DNA of 64,000 nt. Origin: Blasia pusilla (Eukaryota; Marchantiophyta; Marchantiopsida; Blasiales). The notes beneath the pieces were generated by a model. The model was not told the DNA's origin. It worked only from the letters and a program-made list of their open reading frames with translations, and searched no databases. The DNA lies in assembly GCA_050084515.1 (NCBI GenBank), contig CM114272.1, forward strand, positions 44,826,001 through 44,890,000, read 5' to 3'. A program made the position numbers and the translations under genes. Each line of letters opens with the position of its first letter. Within the stretch, counting starts at the first letter, position 1. Shown one piece after another: positions 1 through 10,560 of the stretch.

Positions 1-43
1 ATCATCATGAAAAGATCAATTCTTATAACTCTTGTACATTACA
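1..43 (+). repeat. Possible LTR 3' end, same family as 4.4 and 45.2 kb
   Basis: The first 43 bases finish with CTCTTGTACATTACA. This is the reverse complement of the terminal bases of the solo LTRs that begin at 4411 and 45182. The shared stretch is short, so this is a weak match. If correct, the window opens inside the end of another copy of that LTR family in plus orientation. Confidence 0.3.
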
Positions 44-203
44 ACTGAGAAATAAGAAAGAGTAATTGAAATTAATCCGCGGCAATAATCTAGTAGAGGA
101 AGATTTGGAAGATACAAGTAAGATATGTGGAGATTTGACAGGAAACACACAGGTTCAAATCAGAGATTAGGAAAAGGATAGACCGCCTCAAATCATCCGG
201 CCC

Positions 204-890
204 TGCAACTTCTCGGAATTTGACAAGTTCCATAAGAGAATATAAGCATAAAGGTATAAGAATAATTTATCCTCCATATGATTAATGTTAGGAAACACAA
301 GTTGCATCCAAACTTGCAAGTCGTTGGAATCCAACCAATTGCAAGACATGACATTATGAGGAAAATTTTAGTTAGAGACAAAAATCCTAAGGGAACGAGA
401 ATAAAATGATAAGAGAAAACATTGACACTGATTGCAACCTGTCAAAATCCAATAGGTTGAAAGTAGTGTCTTTGTTTTCTTTATCTTGCAACCCGTCAGA
501 ATTTGACGGGATGCAAGATAGTAGAACTAACCATAAGATGTTACCAGAGATCTCTTATACAAGTTTGAACCTCTTGAAAACTAAAACCTCACAAAACATA
601 TGGCCAGTTAGACATGCAACCCGTCGGAATCCCACGGGTTGCAAGCCACTAGAACCGAATTGTAGCGTCTAGGACAGCACACACACCACACCAAAAGAGT
701 AGTAGAAAATCTAGTTTCAACCAGTGGGAATTTGACGAGTTGAAGGTTGAAGGCTGTCAACGTAGAAATCCAAAAAGTAAGAAGAAGAGAAGTTTAGGAG
801 ACATCTTCATATCAAAATGATAAAATCATAGCAAACATAGCAAACTTCCCATCGTGATTGGCAACCCGTTAATTTCCGATGGGTTCCAAG
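204..890. repeat. Spaced palindrome array, first cluster (7 units)
   Basis: Seven imperfect palindromes of about 30 bp lie at roughly 204-231, 313-344, 431-461, 485-517, 615-645, 714-747 and 860-890. Each has a left arm like GCAACCCGTC, a centre like GGAAT and a right arm like GACGGGTTGC. Copies vary at several positions but keep both arms, and they are 50 to 145 bp apart in unrelated AT-rich sequence. The small open frames across this region are chance frames; no gene is supported here. Confidence 0.7.
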
Positions 891-1072
891 ACCTCCCATA
901 TGTCCAAAAGAGATTACTACAGCGGAAAAGCCTCCACAACATTTCCGAATCCGATCGCTAAAATAACATCAGACCATGACAATGAAGAAAAAATTGTGCA
1001 AAAAATTGAATTCCTTTATTACAATCCGTTTACTAGTCGAATATTTACATTTGATTTCTTGAACAAGAAAAT

Positions 1073-1950
1073 CTAGTCTATGATCTCCTTAACCCCGTCA
1101 TCTACAAAAATGTTCCTAAATCTCATTGCTTCCTCTATAAGGTACTTCTCTAGGCTATTCAGTGGTTCCTTTGCATGATTGTAGATAGGGATTGAGAAAG
1201 AAGGAGAATTTGATAGCCTTATCCCCCGAGGAACATCGTATCCATCCCATGTGACCCTAGATAAGTCCCAATGCCTACCTCGACAAGTGATCTTGTATAC
1301 ACTACAAAGGGTAACCCATCCAGAATCAATATCTACTCCTCCGCTTGCAACCACTACATCCAACCTCCAAAACGCTTGAAATCCAAGGCACCAATGCACT
1401 CACTCGTCATCATCAGAGAGTTTTTCAAGAATCACGGTTGGCCTAGCCCGCTTGATTCTTGGAATCACAGGTAGTGATGATGGTGTCATCACCAATGGCT
1501 CTCATGCTTGTGCCATGGAGGCGACTTGTAAACTCCGAGTTGCCTCTTGTAATCCGCCTTTGCCTCTTGGAAAAGTGCAAATAGCTCACTCTTTGACTCC
1601 AAGCATAGAATATTTCTACCACTCTACCAAGCACCTCTAACACTTGCCCCACAAAGACCCACCAAATATAACACCACGTCACTAGGGCTTGAGCATAGCT
1701 CCATGAGGGTTTGCATGAGCGTCGGGGACTTTTCCCTCCCTCCAAGCAGCTCCGTTCCTCCCTCCAAGCAGCGCCGTTCCTCCCTCCAAGCAAATTTCGG
1801 GGGGCGAATTGTACAGGCTCTTGAATGTATAACTATTGGAGGCAAGATCAAAAAGATCTTGGACCTCATAAACCTGGAACCTGTGCTTCGGTCCGACAAA
1901 ATAGTACACATACGAGTACTAGCTTTGTGCAGAAGAAACAAGCACAATCA
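1073..1950 (-). pseudogene. Decayed minus-strand ORF fragments, unknown
   Basis: The minus strand carries overlapping frames at 1073-1399 (108 residues), 1443-1793 and 1624-1947, none with a recognisable domain. The 1073-1399 frame is the most protein-like in composition; its residues include SGWVTLCSVYKITCRG and the tail FVDDGVKEIID. The others run through a 22-bp tandem repeat and are Gly/Arg-rich artefacts. The block sits between the two clusters of spaced palindromes and lies in line with another decayed minus-strand ORF at 2805-3627. Both may be remains of one transposon-encoded protein. I do not recognise the family. Confidence 0.3.
1733..1799. repeat. 22-bp tandem repeat, 3 units
   Basis: Three consecutive 22-23 bp units (1733-1754, 1755-1776, 1777-1799) share the core CCTCCCTCCAAGCA. 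The second and third begin TTCCTCCC; the third diverges at its end. Confidence 0.75.
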
Positions 1951-1996
1951 TGTTAGCTTTGAGGAAAAAGTGATACATGGATTGATTTTCTTACAA

Positions 1997-2274
1997 AGCA
2001 ACCCAACAGATTCCAATGGGTTGCTATAGTCAGATTTGAGGTGCCTTGTAGCAACATGCTAGAATAACAAAATAAGGGGCCCATGTAACTCGTTGGCTTC
2101 CGTCGGGCTGCATAGAATGTATTTGAGTCTATCTGCAACCCGTCGGAATCTGAAGTAGTCGGAAACTAAAAAAGGTGACTTGCAACCCGTCGAAATATTA
2201 TGGGTTGCAAAAGATCTTGCCCAAGCTAAGTAAAAAAGTTCATTTGCAACCCTTCAAAGTCCAACACGTTGCAC
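1997..2274. repeat. Spaced palindrome array, second cluster (5 units)
   Basis: Five more copies of the GCAACCCGTC / GACGGGTTGC palindrome lie at about 1997-2026, 2084-2113, 2132-2160, 2179-2211 and 2243-2274. Spacing is tighter than in the first cluster. The 2132 copy keeps only its left arm well. Confidence 0.7.
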
Positions 2275-2804
2275 AAAAAAATGACGTCCCTAGACCATGG
2301 ATCGAATTAAAAATTTCAGGCTCTTTTTGAGGACTTACCCGGAGTTGGTTTGATGGTGATCTCAACGGGTAGTCATTCTTGACTACCCAAGACCAAGCCC
2401 TTTGCCACTTCAACGATCTCCTCATGCACTATAGATGGAATAGCTTGTCTTTTCTTCCTCCACTCAAAACAAGGAAACATCCCTTGTCACTCAGATACGT
2501 GTTGGCGAACGAGAACAACAAAGCGATCTATTCGTAGGTGAGGGGGAGTTCCAATCCGAGAGTGGGTTGCGTGGGTTCTCATCCCACAATGTGAGTCTTG
2601 ATGGCAAATTTTCCATCAAGAGGTTAATTGCAACCTCCTCAGCTACCCCATTAACAGTCCATGCAGCGTGGCCGTTTCGGAGAAGCTTTCATCCTAAGAC
2701 TCAACTTCTCCTAGGCACAGGTAGACTCCTAACTCAAGAATTTTTCCAATTCATCAAGTGGAGAGGTTTGATGGAGCAGGATGGTTATCTTTGCTGCTCC
2801 GTCC
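2275..2804. other. No gene recognised
   Basis: Short open frames on both strands lack recognisable motifs. The stretch between the palindrome array and the decayed ORF at 2805 shows no clear repeat boundary. Confidence 0.4.
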
Positions 2805-3627
2805 CTATGCTTCCCCAAAGATGACGGTGTATAAATGACATTTTTTTCTTCCCTCGGAGGACCCCCACGTCGCCCTCTTTTGCTTCTCGCGAGTTTGGTG
2901 CCTGCTGGTCGGTGTCTTAGTGAGCTCGAAATCTATAGGCATTTGTTTCAAGGCCTCCCTTTGCCTGCCCTCACGCCTGAAAGATCCAACCTTGGATTGT
3001 CTTGACCCCTTGACGTTCAATTTCAGCCCCGCTATGGACTTGTGCTTGGTAGTTATAAAATTTGATAACAATTCAGCCGTCTCAATTTCTTGGGCCTCCG
3101 CATCACCTTCAAAATACTCATTAACCTTCAAGAGGTTGGGGATCTCCTCCTTGCCAGCTGCAAGTGCATTATATAAGTCATGTATGATTGAGTTGCTTAG
3201 TTCTTCTGGGTCGTTGAAGTCCAACTAGATTGAACAGTTCAAAACCTCCCAAGGGCTCATCTCTTGAGCCATCTCCACATTGTACATGGAGAATCCATCC
3301 CCATCCGGAGGAGCAGCCCACAATTTACACGCTATAGTATACTTCTTCCAAGTACCTGCATTGAGACACGAGATTTTTACACCATCCTCTCCGCCGCGCA
3401 TTGGCAAGAGGACTCAACAGCCTGCTCCATGAGGTCTTTCTTCTTGTCGAAGTCCCATTTTTTGGGTCGCCAATGTCCTCATCGATATCCCCCTACGGCA
3501 AAATGTGATTCTTGAACATTGTCCAAAACCCAAGGTTCTTCACCACCTTATCCTGGATGTCATTCAACCATAGGTCAAACTCCTCGGCCGACCTGAGGCT
3601 GGTCTTGTCAGGGAGTGGCTCAATTTT
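2805..3627 (-). pseudogene. Broken minus-strand ORF next to a CACTA end
   Basis: Read on the minus strand from about 3627 leftwards, open sequence passes through SLRSAEEFDLWLNDIQDKVV and then GFWTMFKNHILP to a stop, shifts frame, resumes at 3407, and crosses one in-frame TAG at about 3225-3227. It then continues DFNDPEELSNSIIHDLYNAL to a stop at 2805. The frame continuity across the single TAG shows one original protein of at least 260 residues. Its tail is rich in Lys and Arg. The 5' part is cut by the CACTA-type terminus at 3630, so the insertion probably broke the ORF. I do not recognise the family; a transposon accessory or gag-like protein is possible. Confidence 0.45.
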
Positions 3628-3629
3628 CA

Positions 3630-3916
3630 CACTAGTACAAAACCCCCTCTGGATGACTTAGAAAAATGACTAGATGTTACTCCATCCGGGCCTGTATGAC
3701 TAAGTAATTACTTAACCAGACTCTAGTAATAAAAATTACTCTTAGTCGTATAAGTTGTTACTAAAATCGAGGGTAGTCATATCTTAGTCTCTTTCTTGTT
3801 ACTCAACATAGTCACTAAATACGACTTGACCTAGTCATTTTTTATGAATAGACGAGTCATAAAGAATGACTTGTCTAGTCATAAAGAATGACTAGAAGAG
3901 TCATGACTGACTAGAT
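3630..3916 (+). mobile_element. CACTA-type transposon left terminus with subterminal repeats
   Basis: The terminus begins CACTAGTACAAAACCCCC and is followed by about 270 bp densely packed with ATGACTAG / TAGTCAT motifs on both strands. That is the usual layout of a CACTA (En/Spm) terminal inverted repeat plus subterminal transposase-binding repeats. The same motif fills the opposite-facing terminus ending at 58602. No matching right end with the same 3-bp flank is visible nearby, because an LTR begins at 3917. The element is probably truncated or nested. Confidence 0.65.
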
Positions 3917-4410
3917 GTGATACCCACAATTTTGTACTTTTGAAGAAATCTATCTTTTTATTCAACGAAGACTCTTGTACATTATGATTTTGATTATTAT
4001 GAGGAGGAATGAGTGAGATTAAAGTGAATCAAGAAGCTCCAAGGATAAGGCAGAGAGATAGAAAATCAAGGATTTGCCTAAGAGGAGAGAAGAATAAAAT
4101 AACGAAGTCTCAAGACTCGGCAAGAAGCTTCGGAACGTTAACGAAGCTCAACGAAGCTCTGTCTACGAAGCGCTTTGCTCTATAACGAAGCATAACGAAG
4201 CATGAAGAGGAAGAGAAAAAGGTACTTTGCTCTTGCACGAAATACCTTAAACAAGAACGAAGAATGGAGTGCTTTGTCCTCAAGAAGTCCAACGAACCGA
4301 AGCTAAGAATGACAGTGATTTCAAGCGACACACCGTTAGAACACTTAGACTAGGAAAGGGCGCGACCCTTTGTATCGGATAGATAGTTAGGACAGTTTTG
4401 TTCTGCGGAT
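3917..4410 (+). repeat. Solo LTR 1, left part (plus orientation)
   Basis: This starts GTGATACCCACAATTTTG and matches the reverse complement of about 5130-5636 over nearly its full length with scattered differences. It is the first ~490 bp of an LTR in plus orientation. The LTR is split at 4410 by a second LTR of the same family and resumes at about 5637. It appears inserted into the subterminal repeats of the CACTA end at 3630. Confidence 0.7.
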
Positions 4411-5636
4411 TGTAATGTATAAGAGTTTCTATTTTACAGTTGTTTAATAAGTTCGATCCCCAAGAGGATCATTGTTTGATGAAAATAGAGTTCGAAATTA
4501 CAATTCTCTTGTAATAGTTGTATTTAAATGTGTATGAGTTATATTCAATGTCTTATCAATATCTTTGGATTCTTCTTAGTACCAAGGGGTCTTTCCTCAA
4601 TTCTCTCTAGTGGAATTAACAGCATGCTTAGGTAGATTTCCTCTCGATATCAAGAAACCTCATAGAGATCTCAACATGAGAGCTCGCTTCTCCTACTTTC
4701 AGAACTCAATCCGTCTCGGCAAGCTACTCTCTGCCAAACACATTTCCTACAATCTTTATGTTGATTATTTCATTGATGAGAAAGGTTCGCTTGATTCACT
4801 CTTCACTCTGCAAACCCAAAAAGAATACTCAAACATGAGCATCGCACATCAGAATGAATAAATGATTGATTTACTACTCCATCAAGAATGAAAAAGCTTC
4901 AAAGTGTATACAAGCTCGAGAGGGTACTACTCCCTTGCTCGGACCATTCCTACAGCATGAGGACTTCATAAGAGAATGATGATTATGGCTTCTATTTTGC
5001 TTCTTAAATACTCGCTTGAGTAGGAGTGATCCAAAGATTCGAAGCAGTCTTGATGGAGCTAGTGTCTCTTCCGTATTTTTAACAACCTAGATCTATGGTT
5101 CTCTTAGCTTTTCCTACGATCATTCTGAATCCGCAGAACAAAACGGTCCTAACTATCTATCTAATACAAAGGATCGCGCCCTTTCCTAGGGTCTAACTGT
5201 TCTAACGGTGTGTCGCTTGAAATCACTGTCATTCTTAGCTTCGCTTCGCTGGACTTCTTGAGGACGAAGCGCTCCATTCTTCGTTCTTGTTTAAGGTGCT
5301 TCGTGCTTCGCGCTTCGTACAAGAGCAAAGTACTTCTTTCTCTTCTTCTTCCTGCTTCGTTATGCTTCATTATAGAGCAAAGCACTTCGTAGACAGAGCT
5401 CCGTTGAGCTTCGTTATCGTTTTGAAGCTTCTTGCTGGGTCTTGAAACTTCGTTATTTTATTCTCCTCTCCTCTTAGGCAAATCCTTGATTTTCTATCTC
5501 TCTGCCTTGTCCCTAGAGCTTCTTGATTCACTTTAATCTTACTCATTCCTCCTCATAATAATAAATCATAATGTACAAGAGTCTTTTTTGAATAAAAAGA
5601 TATATTTTTTCAAAAGTACAAAATTGTGGGTATCAC
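4411..5636 (-). repeat. Solo LTR 2, complete, nested in LTR 1
   Basis: In plus-strand view it runs from TGTAATGTATAAGAG to GGGTATCAC. In its own (minus) orientation it begins GTGATACCC and ends ATTACA. It aligns along its length with the solo LTR at 45182-46473. It is flanked by GGATT on the left and AGATT on the right, a near-perfect 5-bp target duplication of a site inside LTR 1. The 83-residue open frame at 4610-4861 has a counterpart at the same place in the other copy, but it is part of the LTR and not evidence of a gene. Confidence 0.75.
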
Positions 5637-5860
5637 AGATTCACAAGGATCGTAGGAAAAGCTAAGAGAACCATAAATCTAGGTAGTTACAAATCTTTGA
5701 AGAGACAATGACTTCATCAAGAATGCTTGAATCTTTGGATCACTCCTTCTCCAACGAGTATTTAAGAAGCAAGACGAAGCCATAATCATCATTCTCTTAC
5801 AAAGTCCTCATGCTATAGAAATGATCCGAGCAAGGAAGTAGTACCCTCTCGAGCTTATAT
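5637..5860 (+). repeat. Solo LTR 1, right part (truncated)
   Basis: From GATTCACAAGGATCGTAGG onward this is the reverse complement of LTR 2 positions about 5125 down to 4905. It therefore continues LTR 1 after the nested insertion. It stops at about 5860, where the TGTCCA-rich repeat begins, and the rest of LTR 1 is not seen beyond that repeat. Confidence 0.7.
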
Positions 5861-6155
5861 ATGGACAAAGTTCATTTCCGTGGACAAATCCATGTCCGTC
5901 CTATGGAAGGACTTGTCCATATGGGCCCCTCCTTTCCCTTCTTTCTGCTTCCCCTTACTTACCTTCGTGTTCCATACTCCCCCATTTCTTCCTCCCTCCA
6001 CCTCCACTCCCTCCTCCCTCATTGCTCCACTCATCCTTGCCTTGCCTTCCATCATGGGATCCCACCTCTTAGAACCCATTTCCGTGGACATGTCAGGACT
6101 TGTCCATCCATGTCAGTCTTAAGGAAGGACTTGTCTGTTTTTGTGCAACCATAGT
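5860..6155 (+). repeat. TGTCCA-rich ~300-bp repeat, plus copy
   Basis: This begins with TATGGACAAAG, continues with TCCGTGGACA and ATGTCCGTCCTATGGAAGGA, a pyrimidine-rich middle and CCATCATGGGATCCCACCTC, and ends TTTTTGTGCAACCA. The same order recurs inverted at 11745-12055 and in several pieces at 25.0-26.5 kb. The length, the absence of coding capacity and the short GTTGCA-like ends suggest a MITE or other small non-autonomous element. The open frames on both strands here are artefacts of its pyrimidine bias. Confidence 0.7.
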
Positions 6156-6202
6156 CATATTACGAACCAGCTACCCACCTGGATGGAAGAAAGCTACAAG
6201 AT

Positions 6203-6625
6203 ATGGTGGGAATGTTTGCAAAATATCCAAGATATCTAATTACAGAAAAAAACAATGATACCATGGATATTAGGAAGAGGAAGCATTTAGCGTGCAATAC
6301 CTCCACGGACGTCCAAGTTGCGGTTCCCATGATTGATCGTATGGAATCAATCCTTTTACGGATGCCATTTACAAAGAACGATGGATGTCTAAATATTGGA
6401 GAGGGAATTTTTCACTACGTCAATCCAAACAACAAAGTTGGTGGTCAAAGATTGAGGGATCACCTTGTTGGCGTATTCATTACCAACATCACCAGTCGTC
6501 TTACACGCCAGAAGGTTCTTGAAAGGAACTTAGACATATGGCCACAACATCTTGTATTGTTAAGGATGGACGAGACTTATGGACATGCTACTTGGAGTAT
6601 TCAACCGTGTCCCAAGGGCCGTTAA
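6203..6625 (+). CDS. Open frame of 140 codons, unknown
   Basis: This is an open frame with a normal-looking amino-acid mix, including RMDETYGHATWSIQPCPKGR at its end. No domain is recognised and no membrane segment or signal peptide is evident. It lies between the TGTCCA repeat and the broken DUF7869-type element on the same strand, so it may be the 5' part of that element's coding region or of another transposon. There is no intron or promoter evidence for a host gene. Confidence 0.25.
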   Translation: MVGMFAKYPRYLITEKNNDTMDIRKRKHLACNTSTDVQVAVPMIDRMESILLRMPFTKNDGCLNIGEGIFHYVNPNNKVGGQRLRDHLVGVFITNITSRLTRQKVLERNLDIWPQHLVLLRMDETYGHATWSIQPCPKGR

Positions 6626-6859
6626 AGCAATAACAGGAAAGCATAAGAGAGCTTACACGTACACTTATCGGTGTAAAAAGTGATGTCTACCAAGAGCCAC
6701 CAAAACGAACAAAAAGCTAACAGAGGAAGATATATCACAACTGGCATCAAACAACTCTTGCGGATAATTCTGTTGCCAATATACGCCGAGAGATGTTGTT
6801 CGTTCAAGCAGAAAGAAGTATTGGAACAAATCCTTTCAAGAAAGAAGGGAATCACTCCA

Positions 6860-9620
6860 CGCCATGGTCCATTTGTCTTACTTCATTGACGGACAAAGGG
6901 TCGTGCAATTGGAAGATAGAACGGTGTGCCTCCCAGGTTGGCGACAGATCCACGGTCTTGGAAAAAGGAGCTTTGAGGACAAAGTAAGAAATGTCAGAGA
7001 TGGCAAGACGCGGACGGGCATGGGAACTGGGAAGAAATTTCATAACCTAGAAGACGACGCAAACGATGGAAATAGTAAAGCTGATAATTGAGAAGACTGG
7101 AGATTAGATGCTCCACAAGGAAAGAACAATGTCAGATGGGATAAGAGAGGAATTGATTTGGTTGCCTCATATTTCTCCTAGAAGTATATACGAGAAGAAG
7201 TCAATAAGAAAGGAGGGAAATTGGGATTAGCGGGAGTCTCACAATCAACTTTTAGTCAAATCAAAAAAATTTATTTCTCCAATATTGTTGTTCACAAATC
7301 AGGTGATAAATTTTCGTTCAAGCAGCGACTTTTTGTGCAATGCTGAAGTCTCTGGAAAATATTGCATCGACAAACGAGGAGAAGGTTGTTGTTAAGGAAT
7401 GGGTAGTCGAACATGATGACCTGCAAAGGTCTCAAAGGAGTTTATATTACATTTGGCAAGCAGAATATGTACCCCATCCCGAGTCTTATCTTCGCCTAAT
7501 CCTCAACAGAATGGATAGTTTCAAAATAGGCTTGCCAAAAGGGTGGCAACAAACCAAAAATTTGGCTCTGGCTCAACCGTTTCTAGTTACTTGTACAGGT
7601 ACAAGGTTTAGGGTGCAGGTGATAGTTTAAATAATCTTTTCGATTCAGTTAGTATAGAAATGATAAATAAATATGACTTGGATGAATAAAAATCCTGAGA
7701 TGCGCTTGAGCAACTGCTCGTAGGGTTATCTTGACGTCACTCATATAACATGACTTAAGTTCCCATTTTTACTCTACACCCAAAATAGTTCCTAAGGAGA
7801 AAGAGATTGGTCATGTGCGTGATCCATTAATTGGAAGTGAAGTTCTCATAGGGCATTATATTTCTTACATTTCTTGCCTAATGCAACTTGCTGACACATG
7901 TGTTATTTGCATAAGGTACCTAGTTTGGAGAAACAGTACCTTGTTTAGGTACTTGAATATTAAGTTGAATTAACTGTTACTCACTCTTTTCCTTATTGCA
8001 AGTATCTTGACTCATGGGCATGGACCGTGTGAAATTGCTCAATTTGACATAGGAGTCTACAAGCAGGGATCTAATTGGACAGTTGGATGATTGGAAAAGT
8101 TGTTTCGGAGTTTGGAAAACCCTTACGGTGAAATACAATAATTCTTGGACGGGCCCGACCTAACTCCACGTCACAATAGATTCTTAAAAGGGAGGGAAAA
8201 GCTTGATGGATTACTTGGTATAGCTTATAGGCTCACGGAGTCTGCCAAAGAGGGACCAAGGAAGTTGCCTAAGATTGTGAATCTACAAATGGATAACTCT
8301 AGAAAAGATAACAAAAATATTTACGTCATGGCATACTTGGCCCTTTTGGTTCACAATGAGGTATTCATAGAGATTCACTTGGCTTTTCTTATCCCTGGGC
8401 ACACTCACAAAGATATTGATGCTATGTTTAGCAAGTTTTAAGGAACTTTGCTGCGACACAATGCATACACCTTGAAAGATCTTGTGACACAGTTTTTTAA
8501 CTCCATCTCACCGAATCTAGCACCACAAGTGGTTCAAGAAATTCTCGACTTCAAGGAGTTCTTGAAAGGTTTCATCGGGCCTAAGATAAAAAATCAGTGG
8601 TATAGAGTCGTGAAGCCTTGGTCAATTCCGATTTACTAGATCCGCATGGTATGCCCATCATGCATTACAAGATGTATGGTTCGGATAAAGAGTGGATGTC
8701 GAATGAGCGTGGCTATGACGTGTTTTTACGTCATGAAATTACTAGACATCCTCTTATCCCTACTAGGAATCCAAAGCGCTTACTACCCACACCCTTGAAG
8801 GCATTTTTTGATATGAAGAAAGATGTATCTCAGTACATTGAGTACTTTGATAAGATGGGAAGCGAGTCTTCCAGAGGCACAAAGGTGGAGTTCCAACAAC
8901 TAGCACGGCAGTGGAGGAAGACGATTGAGGAATCGGATTGATTATTTCCTCATGGAAATCTTGAGGACAAGGTTCAGTACCTGCAATTAAATCACAAGAT
9001 AACAACAAATGAAGAATTTGATTCTTCTACCAATAATAGGACTAGTTTGATAGCCCATGGCATCGCTTCATCGTTCTCTGAGACATTGGAAATTTTTTGG
9101 CCTTTAACCAAACACAACACTCAAGTTCCTATTGTCTTTGGAAGTGGAATTCCTCTAAATTGAGATCACTATTGTGGGTCCATTAGATTCAGGCCTAGAG
9201 TTGATATGTTATCAATGGAGGAAACAGAAGTTGCATTGGTAGATTTCAATGTTGGAGACTTTGTCATAATTAGACTAAGACAAGAAAGAAACAAATATCC
9301 CATATGGATGGGACAAGTTCTAGTTGGAGTTGGTGAAGATACAAATTTCAGAATTTAGTATTGGTGGCCATTGAATAGCTTCGAAAGAGGGAACATAGCC
9401 CGAAGTAGGAGATATCAAAATTGGGATGTAAAAAAATGGAAGAAGAATAGTAGTGAAAAAACCAATGTTGTGTTCACATGACTCGGTTATAGCATCTTTT
9501 GCTAATTCAAAATATGCAATAGAGGGTGGACTAGTGAGTATCCCCATTGATGTAGCTAAATTTGTAAAGTCTAGAATAACTTTTGGCACCAACCTAATAC
9601 TAGAAGATAAAGATAACTAA
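6860..9620 (+). pseudogene. Broken DUF7869-type (transposon-like) ORF
   Basis: Plus-strand pieces in order match the architecture of large DUF7869-domain proteins found as dispersed multicopy genes in many eukaryotes. An N-terminal piece at 6864-7091 holds VCLPGWRQIHGLGKRSFEDK. A central piece at 8145-8441 holds LQMDNSRKDNKNIYVMAYLA and then PGHTHKDIDAMFSKF, corresponding to the family's D..N and GHTHEDID motifs. A piece at 8448-8941 follows directly after a stop. A C-terminal piece from about 9235 holds VGDFVIIRLRQ and a WW segment, and ends IPIDVAKFVKSR before a stop near 9620. Stops and frame changes separate the pieces, so it is not functional as read. About 500 bp (7630-8145) between N-terminal and central parts has no matching frame and may be an intron or an insertion. 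Family assignment is from motif memory. Confidence 0.6.
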
Positions 9621-9945
9621 CAATAATATAATTACTATAAGCCTTTATTACAATTTAATGTAATGTTATTTAAATTCATCACTTGATTTTATAAATTTTC
9701 TTTATATTTCTACATATGGTATGGGATTATTGAATAAATGGTTGCGTTGAAGCTTTCACTCTTTGAATCAGATTCCATGTTATTCCCAATTTAAATTTTC
9801 TTGTCTAGTATCATGCTGCAACTTGCACCATGTAATATAATTCATCCATTTGGACTTCAGATGAAAACGAGGTTTTCCTAAGTAACACTACACTCTATTC
9901 ATGGTAAGTCCCAAAACCTATTAGTACCTTGAATAGATAATTTAT
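9621..9945. other. AT-rich, no gene
   Basis: AT-rich sequence follows the DUF7869-type remnant and leads into the telomere-like tract. I see no coding frame. Confidence 0.5.
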
Positions 9946-10560
9946 CTTAAACCCTAAATCCTTCAAACCGTAAGCCCTAAGGGATTAATAAGCCTAAAGC
10001 CTACACCCTAGACACTAAGCTCTAGCCAAAAATCTGGAATCCTTAGTTGAAGCCTAGACTATAAACATTAAACCCTAAACCCTAAGCCAAAAACCATGCA
10101 TCCTAAGCCAAAGACCCTAAACCCTAAAACCTAAGTCATAAACCATAAACCCTAAACCCTACACCCTAAGCCAAACACCCTAAATCCTAGAACCTAAGCC
10201 ATAAACCCTAAGCCCTAAGCCATAAACCCTAAACCCTAAGCCATGAACCCTAAACCCTAAGCCAAAAACCCTAGAACATAAGCCAAAAACCTTAAACCCT
10301 AAACTATACACTCTAAAACCTAGGCCATAAACCTAAACCCTAAGCCATAGCCAAAAACCCTAAACCCTAAGCCATAAATCCTAAACCCTAAGCTATAAAC
10401 CCTAAGCCCTAAGTCAATACTCAGTTAAAGAAGTATAGAGAAATGTTATTAATCTAAACCCTCAACCCTCCACCGTAAGACATAAACCTTACACCCGAAG
10501 CCATAAACCTTAAACGTCCTTAATCCATAAACCCTAAACTCTAAGCCATAAACATCGTTG
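9946..10560. repeat. Interstitial telomere-like tract (TAAACCC variants)
   Basis: About 600 bp of degenerate 7-bp units written TAAACCC, TAAGCCA, TAAGCCC and close variants. These are the plant telomere heptamer on its C-rich strand plus a recurrent TAAGCCA variant. Often two canonical units follow one variant, giving a loose 21-bp higher-order period. The tract is interrupted at about 10415-10450 by unrelated bases and fades out near 10560. Its degeneracy shows it is old and internal, not a chromosome end. Confidence 0.85.

Noticed and set aside
204-2274. CRISPR array
   Set aside because: The repeats are imperfect, the spacing is irregular (50-145 bp, with a 1.1-kb gap), and the context is a plant nuclear genome.
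3917-5636. A DNA transposon with ~490-bp terminal inverted repeats
   Set aside because: The reverse-complement of the internal region continues at 5637-5860, and the second copy at 45182-46473 lacks a left inverted repeat yet has a perfect 5-bp target duplication. Two nested solo LTRs explain all of this better.
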